Assembly: GCA_036376135.1 (NCBI GenBank)
Contig: DASVAW010000107.1
Location: 1-63,245 of the forward strand
From: Candidatus Polarisedimenticolaceae bacterium
Lineage (GTDB): Bacteria > Acidobacteriota > Polarisedimenticolia > Polarisedimenticolales > DASRJG01
Length of the DNA stretch: 63,245 nt
Direction of reading: 5' to 3'
The translations under genes were made by a program, and so were the position numbers. Of the stretch, positions 57,020 through 63,245 are shown piece by piece. Each line of letters starts with the position of its first letter. The stretch's first letter is position 1. The notes under the pieces are model-generated. The model ran no database searches. It was not told where the DNA came from and was given only the letters and a program-made list of their open reading frames with translations.

Positions 57020-58873
57020 CTACCGCGACCGGAGCCGCTCGAGGGCACGGCGGACGTTCTCGTCGGAAGGATTGAGCTCGAGCGCCCGTTCGAACGCCTT
57101 GCGCGCCCCCGCAACGTCGCCACGCGACAGCGCCAGCAGCCCCGCCTGGACCTCGATTTCGGCGTCCTCGAGCCGGAGGGCCCGGGCCGAGGAGAGCAGC
57201 ACCTCGGCGCGCGCGGGTTCCTTCCGCTCCCGGAGCATCGAGAGGGCGTTGACGTACGTGTCGGCGTCGCGCGGGGCGATCGCCAGCGCCTTCCCATACG
57301 CCGCCATCGCTTCGTCCACCGTGCCGGTCTTGGAGAGCGCGTTTCCGAGATGGAACCAGGCGAGCGCGTTCCCGGGATTCGCCTCGGTCGCGCGGCGGAA
57401 CACCTTCCCCGCGCCGGCGTCGTCCCCCCGGCGTGCGCGCGCCTGGCCGAGCACGAGCAGCGCCGGGACGTTCCCCGGATTGCGCGCGAGCAGTCGCTGC
57501 GCCGCCGCGGCGGCCTTCGCGGGGTCGCCGACCTGCAGTTCCCGCCTTCCCTCGTCGAGGTCGGACAGCCACGCGACTCCGTCCTTGGGGTCGATCGACT
57601 CGGTTCCCGACGGTCCCGCCGAGCCGCCGACGTACCCGAGCGCCTCGAGCCTTCGCCTCCGCTCCGCCGCGTCGGGGGCGTCGGACTCGGGGACCGGCGT
57701 GTCGTCGCCGACGCGTTTGCCGAGTCGCGCGGCCAGTCGGCTCGCCTCGTCCGTGCGGTCCCCGCTGCGGTCCTTCAGCTCCCGAGGATCGCGCGCGAGG
57801 TCGTACAGCTCCGGCCGCGGGGCCTCGATGTATTTGTTCCCCCCGACGACGAGCGCGCGCAGCGGCGACCAGCCGTACGCGAACGCGGGGAAGAAGGTCT
57901 CCATCTCGTACGCCGGCGGCGCCGCGGGTTTCCCGCCGCGCATCCGCGCGACGAGCGAGACGCCGTCCGTGTCCCGCGGCGCGGGGAGCCCGGCCAGCGC
58001 GAGCACGGTCGGTGCGAGATCGACGAGACCGACGGGCGTCGCCGCGGACGACGGATCGCGCAGTCCGCCCACGCCGTGTCCCGCGACGATCAGCGGGACG
58101 CGCTGCGTCGCCTGGTAGACGAAGACGCCGTGCGTCGGCTCGCCGTGCTCGCCGAGGCTCTCGCCGTGATCTCCCGCGGCGACGACGAGCAGGTGGCTCG
58201 CGCTCTTCGCGCGCGCGGCGGCGAGCAGCCGTCCGATCTCCGCATCCATGAAGGCGACCTCGGCGTCGTACGGCCGATCGGGGAATCGACTCTCGTACGG
58301 CTCGGGGGCCAGGTAAGGCTGGTGCGGGTCGAAGTAGTGGACCCAGAGGAAGAAGGGCTTCTCGCCGGAGCCGATCCACGCGACCGCGGCGTCGGTCACG
58401 GCGCTCGCGGGGCGCTCCTTCCAGTCGTAGGCGGCGCGCGGCCCCCGCCGCACGCCGTCGTCGTAGACCTCGAAGCCGCGATCGAGCCCTCCCGAGCGAT
58501 CGAGGACCGCCGAGGCGACGAACGCCGCCGTGCGCCGCCCGTGTTTCGAGAAGGTCTCCGCCAGCGTGGGAATCCCGTCCTTCAGCTTGAATCCGGCGTT
58601 GTCGCGCACCCCGTGCCGCCGCGGCGCGAGCCCGGTGAGGATCGTCGCGTGGCTCGGGAGGGTCAGCGGGGCGGGACTCAACGCCTGCTCGAACTTCACC
58701 CCCGATTTCGCCAGGGCGTCGAGGTTCGGGGTCGAGGCGAACGTCGCGCCGTAACAACCGAGGTGGTCCGCGCGGGTCGTGTCGAGGGTGATCAGCAGGA
58801 CGCTCGGGGGCGGGGGCGGGGGAGCGGCCGCGGGGGTGGCGGCGAGGGACAGGGTGAGCGCGGCGGCGAGCAT
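57020..58873 (-). CDS. Sulfatase-like hydrolase with C-terminal TPRs
   Basis: The 617-aa protein has a Sec signal (about 1-19) and proline run. An alkaline-phosphatase-superfamily domain (about 24-400) has metal residue Asp31 (LDTTRADHLGCYG) and the pair in GDHGESLGEHG near 265. The formylglycine position, expected C/S-x-P-x-R, reads Thr71-Leu-Pro-Ser-His75. A Cys/Ser-based sulfatase is thus unlikely; Thr nucleophiles occur in phosphodiesterases of the superfamily. TPR repeats follow (about 470-615). The ATG is chosen at the signal peptide; an upstream in-frame extension has no such look. Confidence 0.85.
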   Translation of the reverse strand: MLAAALTLSLAATPAAAPPPPPPSVLLITLDTTRADHLGCYGATFASTPNLDALAKSGVKFEQALSPAPLTLPSHATILTGLAPRRHGVRDNAGFKLKDGIPTLAETFSKHGRRTAAFVASAVLDRSGGLDRGFEVYDDGVRRGPRAAYDWKERPASAVTDAAVAWIGSGEKPFFLWVHYFDPHQPYLAPEPYESRFPDRPYDAEVAFMDAEIGRLLAAARAKSASHLLVVAAGDHGESLGEHGEPTHGVFVYQATQRVPLIVAGHGVGGLRDPSSAATPVGLVDLAPTVLALAGLPAPRDTDGVSLVARMRGGKPAAPPAYEMETFFPAFAYGWSPLRALVVGGNKYIEAPRPELYDLARDPRELKDRSGDRTDEASRLAARLGKRVGDDTPVPESDAPDAAERRRRLEALGYVGGSAGPSGTESIDPKDGVAWLSDLDEGRRELQVGDPAKAAAAAQRLLARNPGNVPALLVLGQARARRGDDAGAGKVFRRATEANPGNALAWFHLGNALSKTGTVDEAMAAYGKALAIAPRDADTYVNALSMLRERKEPARAEVLLSSARALRLEDAEIEVQAGLLALSRGDVAGARKAFERALELNPSDENVRRALERLRSR

Positions 58874-58962
58874 GGGCGTCGATTGTAGACGCCAGGGGTC
58901 CCACTCCCCGCACCCTCCCTGCGTCTCGCGGCCTGCGGGCGGTCGGGGCTCCACGCCGGTGC

Positions 58963-58968
58963 TACCGT
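58963..58968 (+). promoter_or_regulatory. Predicted -10 box with near-leaderless start
   Basis: TACCGT lies 6 nt before the GTG at 58975 and there is no Shine-Dalgarno. The layout copies those before the S9 peptidase and actA genes. Confidence 0.3.
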
Positions 58969-58974
58969 TTCCGG

Positions 58975-60339
58975 GTGCTGACGCCCCTCTTGTTGTTCCT
59001 GGCGTCGTCGCTTCCACCCGGGCAGATCCACGCCGCGGTGGGCGCCGAGGCCGACCCGAAGCAGACCTACGCCCTCTACCTTCCGTCGTATTACGACCCC
59101 GCGAAGGCGTGGCCGATCCTCTACGGCCTCGACGCCGGAGCGCGCGGGAAACTCGTCGTCGAGACCTACCGCGACGCCGCCGAGAAACACGGGTGGATCG
59201 TCGCCGCGTCGAACGTCTCGAGGAACGGACCGTGGACGGTCATCCGCGAAGCGACCGAGGCGATGGTCGCCGACACACGCGCCCATCTCAACGTCGATCC
59301 GAAACGCGTCTACTTCACCGGATTCTCGGGAGGGGCTCGCGCCTCGTTCGACTACGCGTCGCGCCACCCCGGGACGGTCGCCGGGATCGTGGCGGCCGGG
59401 ATGGGGCTCCCCGACGACCGCGACGCCTGGAGCACCAAGGTCCCGGTCTTCTTCGTCGCGGGGGACGAGGACTTCAACTACCGGCCGGCGCGCGACGCCG
59501 CCGAGGCGCTGGTCTCGGCGGGCGGGATCTCCCGTTTCCGGGTCTTCGCGGGGGTCCACGCGTGGTTCCCGCCGATCGTCGCGATGCAGGCGATCGAGTG
59601 GCACGAGGCGCTCGCGATGCGGTCGGGGGTCGCGCCGAAGGACCCGAAGAAGATCGAGACGTTGTGGGCGACCGCGCTCGGTCGCGCGAAGGAGGCCGAG
59701 AAGCTCGACGACGTGCGCGAGGCGCAGGCGGCGTACGCCGCGGCGGCGCAGGCGTTCTTCGGGCTCCGCGACACCGCGGAGGCGACGGCCGCGGCCCGGC
59801 GCCTCGAGCGGTCGCAGGCGTTCCGCACCCGCCGGACGTTCGAGCGGGAAATCGACCGCCGGGAGGACCGCTTCGTCGCGGAGCTCCGTCGCCAGTTCGG
59901 GGCGAAGGCGCCGTGGAGCGCCGATCGCGAGGTGCGGGCGAAGCGGATCGCCGCGATCGGAGTCCCGGAGCTCCTGCGCACCTGGCGCGAGAAGCGCGGG
60001 ACCCCCGAGGCGGAGTCGGCGGCGCGCCTGCTCACGGTGGCGCAGAGCAGCGCCAGGGCGCAGGGGACGCAGGCCCTCCTCGACGGGGACGCCAAGCGGG
60101 CGATCGTGATCCTCGAGCTCGCGGTGGCGATCGCCCCGCAGGACGCGCTCGCGCAATACAACCTCGCCTGCGCGTGGGCGTCGCTCGGGAAGGTCGACGA
60201 GGGGATCCGCGCGCTGCGCGCGTCGGCCGAGGCGGGGTTCGCCGACGCCGCCATGGCGGAGACCGACGCCGACCTCGCGCCGCTGCGCGGCACGCCGGAG
60301 TTCGCCGGTTTGCTCGACCGCATGCGCGCGAACCGCTGA
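58975..60339 (+). CDS. Secreted alpha/beta hydrolase with C-terminal TPR region
   Basis: The 454-aa protein has a short signal-like start. An esterase-like alpha/beta hydrolase domain (about 25-235) has Ser118 in TGFSGGARAS and acid/base candidates in AGDEDFNY and AGVHAWFP. A long helical C-terminal part ends in a TPR-like unit (about 375-440, LAVAIAPQDALAQYNLACAW). The fold resembles PHB depolymerase-type esterases. It starts with GTG. The gene is divergent from the sulfatase-like gene. Confidence 0.78.
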   Translation: MLTPLLLFLASSLPPGQIHAAVGAEADPKQTYALYLPSYYDPAKAWPILYGLDAGARGKLVVETYRDAAEKHGWIVAASNVSRNGPWTVIREATEAMVADTRAHLNVDPKRVYFTGFSGGARASFDYASRHPGTVAGIVAAGMGLPDDRDAWSTKVPVFFVAGDEDFNYRPARDAAEALVSAGGISRFRVFAGVHAWFPPIVAMQAIEWHEALAMRSGVAPKDPKKIETLWATALGRAKEAEKLDDVREAQAAYAAAAQAFFGLRDTAEATAAARRLERSQAFRTRRTFEREIDRREDRFVAELRRQFGAKAPWSADREVRAKRIAAIGVPELLRTWREKRGTPEAESAARLLTVAQSSARAQGTQALLDGDAKRAIVILELAVAIAPQDALAQYNLACAWASLGKVDEGIRALRASAEAGFADAAMAETDADLAPLRGTPEFAGLLDRMRANR

Positions 60340-60380
60340 ACCGGCGGTATATTCCCGCGGTCGGTCCCCGGGGGAGCTCG

Positions 60381-60980
60381 ATGCGACGGATGGCGGCGAT
60401 CGTACTCTTGGCGGGACCCGCCATGGCGGCGGAGCCCGAGATCGCCTGGGAGAGCGGACTGGCGCGGGCCCAGCAGGCGGCGCGGGCCGCGCACAAGCCG
60501 ATCCTCGTCGACGTCTGGGCGACGTGGTGCGCCCCCTGCAAGCTCATGGACAAGACGACGTACCGCGACGAGGAGGTGCTCTCCATCCTCCCGGCGTTCG
60601 TCCCCGTGAAGCTCGACGCCGACGCCAACGAGGCGTTCCTCGAGCGATTCCGCGTCGAGGCGTTCCCGACCGTCCTCGTCCTCGACGAGGACGGGCGCGA
60701 GATCGGCCGGCGGCGCGGGTACGTCTCGGCGAAGGATCTCGGCGCGCTCATGCGCGACGCGGCCGGGGGGTATTCGTCCTATCGAGGTGCCCGCACCCGC
60801 AAGGACGACGCCGTCGCGATGCACACGGTGGGCATCTATCTCGCGCGCGTGGGCAATCCGGAGGCCGTCGGCTGGCTCAAGAAGGCGGCGAACAAGGCGA
60901 ACGATCCCGCGCTCAAGCAGGCCGTGCAGGAGACGCTCGACGGTTTCGTGAGCTCGGCGACGGCGGCTCAGCGCCCGTAG
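60381..60980 (+). CDS. Secreted thioredoxin-family protein
   Basis: The 199-aa protein has a Sec signal (cleavage near residue 15-16, AMA/AEP). A thioredoxin domain follows, with Cys50-Ala-Pro-Cys53 in WATWCAPC and cis-proline in EAFPTVLVLDEDG. A helical C-terminal tail (about 130-199) completes it. The layout is that of DsbD-gamma or thioredoxin_7-like periplasmic reductases. A -10-like TATATT (60348-60353) lies 27 nt upstream. The last 13 nt overlap the converging receptor gene. Confidence 0.86.
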   Translation: MRRMAAIVLLAGPAMAAEPEIAWESGLARAQQAARAAHKPILVDVWATWCAPCKLMDKTTYRDEEVLSILPAFVPVKLDADANEAFLERFRVEAFPTVLVLDEDGREIGRRRGYVSAKDLGALMRDAAGGYSSYRGARTRKDDAVAMHTVGIYLARVGNPEAVGWLKKAANKANDPALKQAVQETLDGFVSSATAAQRP

Positions 60981-62983
60981 CGATAACCCATCCCCGCGTA
61001 GAAGTAGCGGCCCCGCAGCGGTCCCCAGTCGTGGTCGATGGCCGGGTTCCCGAGGTCCGTCTGGATGTAGTCCGTGACGTTGTCGACGCCGACGTAGGCG
61101 TCGATCCCCTTCGGGAACGTCCGGCCGATCCGGACGTTCATCGTCCAGAACGACGGGGTGGGGATCAGCCACGGCTGGGTTTCGGAATACAACGCGTCGG
61201 GCTGGAGGTTGTCGCGGTCGAAATACTGGACGACCATCGCGCCCTGGTGCTGGAACGAGGCGGAGATCGTGGTGGCCCGGTCGGGCTTGACGTCGATCGT
61301 CGCGGCGGCCGTCCGGCACGCCAGGTACGGGATCCGCTGGGTGGTGAGCGTGTAGCTCACGGGGCTGCCGAAATCGGCGACGACCGGGACGGCGTCGGCG
61401 TCGCTGGTGTTGTCGGGGTTGAGCCAGGAGATCGAGCCGCGTACGCCGATCCACGGCCGAATCTGCCAGCGCCCTTCGAGGCTCAGGGCGTCGAAACGGG
61501 CCTGGGGCACGCTCATGTTCTGGTAGGTCGGTCCGTAACCGTAGGTGAGCGACACCGCCTTGAGGACGTAGTCGTCGAATTCGGTACGGAAATACGATCC
61601 CGAGACCTTCACGTCCGGGCCGGGCTGCCAGGTCGCCTCCACCCCTGCGGCGAAGGAGTCCTCCATGCCGATGCCGCGATTCCCGCGGTACTTCCGGCCG
61701 CAGCAGACCTCGGAGTAGGTCTGCCCGGGGACGCGAAATCCGGAGCCCGCCGAGGTGCGCAGCGTCCAGGCCGGAACGGGCTTCCACGTGATCGCCAGTC
61801 GTGGGAGCGTCTTCGAGCCTCCGGGGAGGGGATAGGCGAGCCAGGCGGCTCGCGTCTCCGTGTCCTCGTACTCGACGTCGACGAATCGCAGCCCCGCTTC
61901 GATCTCGAGGCCGTCGCGCGGGGTCCACAGAGTCTCGGCCCACACGCCGGTCTCGGTCGAGTTTTCGGTGAACTCCGCGGAGAACCACGCCTCGGGCGGA
62001 AGGCCGAGCGCGAAGGCGTTGTACCGGACGTCCACGACATCGGCTTCGTGCGCCGACCATGCCACGCCGGCGCGCAGCGCCCAGGAGAAGCCGAACGAGC
62101 GGGACCACGACCCCTGCGCGAGCCCGGTCGTGTCGGCGATCTTGTAGGTCTGGATCATCGGCTGGTTCGCCGTGAGCTCCTCGAAGATGTCCTCGTCGCG
62201 ATCGGCGAAGAGGCCGCCGATCTTCACGCGGGAACCGTCCCCGAAACCGATCTCGTAGCCGACGTCGGCCTGGGTGCGTGCAAGGTCGACGTCCTGCCGG
62301 TTGTAGCGGAGGTCCGTTTCCCCGGAGATCACGTAGGTGGCGAAGTCGAAGGCGCCGCGGCCTTCCTCCTGCGACTCGTCGTAACCGGAGAGCCCCGCGC
62401 GCAGCGTCTGATCGCTCCCGATCCGCCACTCGCCGCGGGCATCCCAGGTCTTCCGGTCGAACGAGCCGAGCTCGTTCGTCCCGTCGCCGTTGGCGTCGAT
62501 CGTGTCCGAGGTCGCCCAGGAGGCGACGACCGCGCCGCGCAGCTTCTCGCCGCCGCCGCTGACGTCCACGCGGGCGCCGCCCCAGCCGTAGGAGCCGGCG
62601 TCGGCGGAGGTGAACAGCTGCAAGCCCGGTTTGGCCTCGCGTCGCTCGAGCTTGATCGATCCCCCGACGGCGCTCCCCTCGAGCTCCGCGGAGTACGGCC
62701 CCCGCTTCACCGCGATCCTGTCGACGACGGTGGGCGGGGCGACGGAGAGGAGGTAGACCTGCGCGAGTCCCTTCGGGACCGGAAGGTCGTCGCACACGAT
62801 CGGCACGTGGTCGTTGCCGAGCCCGCCGAGCGAAAGGTCGGCGTTGTTGCAGTTCGTGCAGACCGTCTGGATCGCGACTCCGGAGGCCTCGAGTTGATCT
62901 TCCGTGCGCTCGGGAGTCGGAGCTTCCGCGACGACCGTCCCGCCCAGGAGCAGGACGGCCGCCGCGAGGATGATTCGCCTCAC
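60968..62983 (-). CDS. TonB-dependent outer-membrane receptor with CxxC in plug
   Basis: The 671-aa protein has a signal peptide (cleavage near residue 19, VVA/EAP) and a short N-terminal arm. The plug domain (about 20-150) has a Cys-Thr-Asn-Cys pair near residue 42 and another Cys near 63, then VDRIAVKRGPYSAELEGSAV. A long beta-barrel ends YFYAGMGYRYGR. Such receptors import bulky ligands with TonB energy; the cysteine pair hints at a metal, heme or thiol ligand. The GTG at 62983 overlaps the stop of an upstream redoxin-like gene as GTGA. The ligand is not identified. Confidence 0.88.
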   Translation of the reverse strand: MRRIILAAAVLLLGGTVVAEAPTPERTEDQLEASGVAIQTVCTNCNNADLSLGGLGNDHVPIVCDDLPVPKGLAQVYLLSVAPPTVVDRIAVKRGPYSAELEGSAVGGSIKLERREAKPGLQLFTSADAGSYGWGGARVDVSGGGEKLRGAVVASWATSDTIDANGDGTNELGSFDRKTWDARGEWRIGSDQTLRAGLSGYDESQEEGRGAFDFATYVISGETDLRYNRQDVDLARTQADVGYEIGFGDGSRVKIGGLFADRDEDIFEELTANQPMIQTYKIADTTGLAQGSWSRSFGFSWALRAGVAWSAHEADVVDVRYNAFALGLPPEAWFSAEFTENSTETGVWAETLWTPRDGLEIEAGLRFVDVEYEDTETRAAWLAYPLPGGSKTLPRLAITWKPVPAWTLRTSAGSGFRVPGQTYSEVCCGRKYRGNRGIGMEDSFAAGVEATWQPGPDVKVSGSYFRTEFDDYVLKAVSLTYGYGPTYQNMSVPQARFDALSLEGRWQIRPWIGVRGSISWLNPDNTSDADAVPVVADFGSPVSYTLTTQRIPYLACRTAAATIDVKPDRATTISASFQHQGAMVVQYFDRDNLQPDALYSETQPWLIPTPSFWTMNVRIGRTFPKGIDAYVGVDNVTDYIQTDLGNPAIDHDWGPLRGRYFYAGMGYRYGR

Positions 62984-63245
62984 TGCAGACACGCGTCGGC
63001 AGCGCCGACGAGCCGGTTGAGCCGGTCGCGGATCGTGGTCTCGGAGTAACCCGCGCCCGAATAGACGACTCGAAGGCCGGAGTCCAGGACGACGTTCGTC
63101 GGGACGGCGCCGAACTTGTTGTACTTCGGCCAAGCGACCCGGGCATTGGACGTGAGGGTATCGGCCCAGCAGGGGAAAGTGTGGTCTGGATTCGTGCCGG
63201 AGCGGTCGCTCCAGTTTCTGCACTCCGCGTTACTCGGGCGTCCCT
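62980..63245 (-). CDS. Redoxin/TlpA-like protein, 5' end outside window
   Basis: The visible 87 residues are the C-terminal half of a thioredoxin-fold protein. The stretch PKYNKFGAVPTNVVLDSGLR holds the cis-proline loop, and VVYSGAGYSETTIRDRLNRL the last strand and helix. Three further cysteines lie in the visible part, one in FPCW and one near the end (ADACLQ); the catalytic CxxC would be beyond the edge. It is coupled to the TonB-dependent receptor by a GTGA overlap, so the two probably work on the same ligand. Confidence 0.7.
   Translation of the reverse strand, partial: GRPSNAECRNWSDRSGTNPDHTFPCWADTLTSNARVAWPKYNKFGAVPTNVVLDSGLRVVYSGAGYSETTIRDRLNRLVGAADACLQ

Noticed and set aside
59018-60339. 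Hydrolase at 58975 as the polyhydroxybutyrate depolymerase itself
   Set aside because: The hydrolase part resembles that fold, but the sequence lacks a substrate-binding domain and ends in TPRs, so a specific name is not justified.

Overview
The window is about 63 kb of compact, very GC-rich DNA (roughly 70 percent G+C by eye). Many same-strand neighbours are joined by ATGA or GTGA stop/start overlaps, and GTG starts are common. TonB, a TonB-dependent receptor, Tat and Sec signals, PBP1C and alpha-2-macroglobulin point to a Gram-negative (diderm) aerobe. An alternative complex III (ActABCDEF) next to a caa3-type cytochrome oxidase, a fused E1 alpha/beta 2-oxoacid dehydrogenase and the general gene content fit Acidobacteriota best. 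Myxococcota, Gemmatimonadota or Planctomycetota cannot be excluded from sequence alone. I see no rRNA, tRNA, CRISPR array, transposase or phage gene.

Layout. 1-0.8 kb: the 5' part of hisG on the minus strand, preceded by a histidine-rich leader peptide and alternative hairpins that touch the hisG Shine-Dalgarno; this looks like histidine attenuation. 0.9-5.2 kb: tonB and a PspC-domain protein, facing a minus-strand operon of FAD amine oxidoreductase, fused E1 dehydrogenase and tspO. 5.3-13.1 kb: alpha-2-macroglobulin and PBP1C, translationally coupled. 13.1-17.3 kb: an S9 peptidase, a secreted esterase, a glutathione S-transferase and a Rieske protein. 17.3-19.8 kb: a Xre/ParS-type antitoxin and RES-domain toxin under a 38-bp palindromic operator, followed without a gap by a membrane protein and a hydrolase. 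19.8-26.6 kb: metabolic and membrane genes, including a DUF3500 protein, a dienelactone hydrolase, an MddA-like methyltransferase, a hydrolase fused to a LuxR helix-turn-helix and a racemase-like protein. 26.6-28.6 kb: four small genes of visibly lower G+C. 28.6-32.9 kb: metH on the minus strand.

33-49.7 kb is the respiratory core: two thioredoxin-like proteins, actA-F, a small membrane protein, SCO, coxB (with a C-terminal cytochrome c), coxA, two subunit-III homologues and subunit IV, all in one direction. Behind them lie a minus-strand DUF3179 protein and a plus-strand heme A synthase sharing a palindromic divergent promoter. Together these genes would carry electrons from menaquinol or another quinol through ACIII to oxygen, with copper delivery (SCO) and heme A supply (CtaA) encoded alongside.

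49.7-63.2 kb holds mostly envelope and secreted proteins: TPR and PDZ proteins, a modular GH38 alpha-mannosidase, CorA with a 32-residue membrane peptide just upstream, a TPR-sulfatase, a TPR-hydrolase, a secreted thioredoxin, and a TonB-dependent receptor with a CxxC in its plug, coupled to a redoxin cut by the window edge.

The most interesting signals are the apparently leaderless histidine leader peptide with its hairpin switch, the operator of the RES toxin-antitoxin pair, the palindromic divergent promoter at 48.35 kb, the CxxC receptor with its redoxin partner, and several enzymes lacking a canonical catalytic residue.
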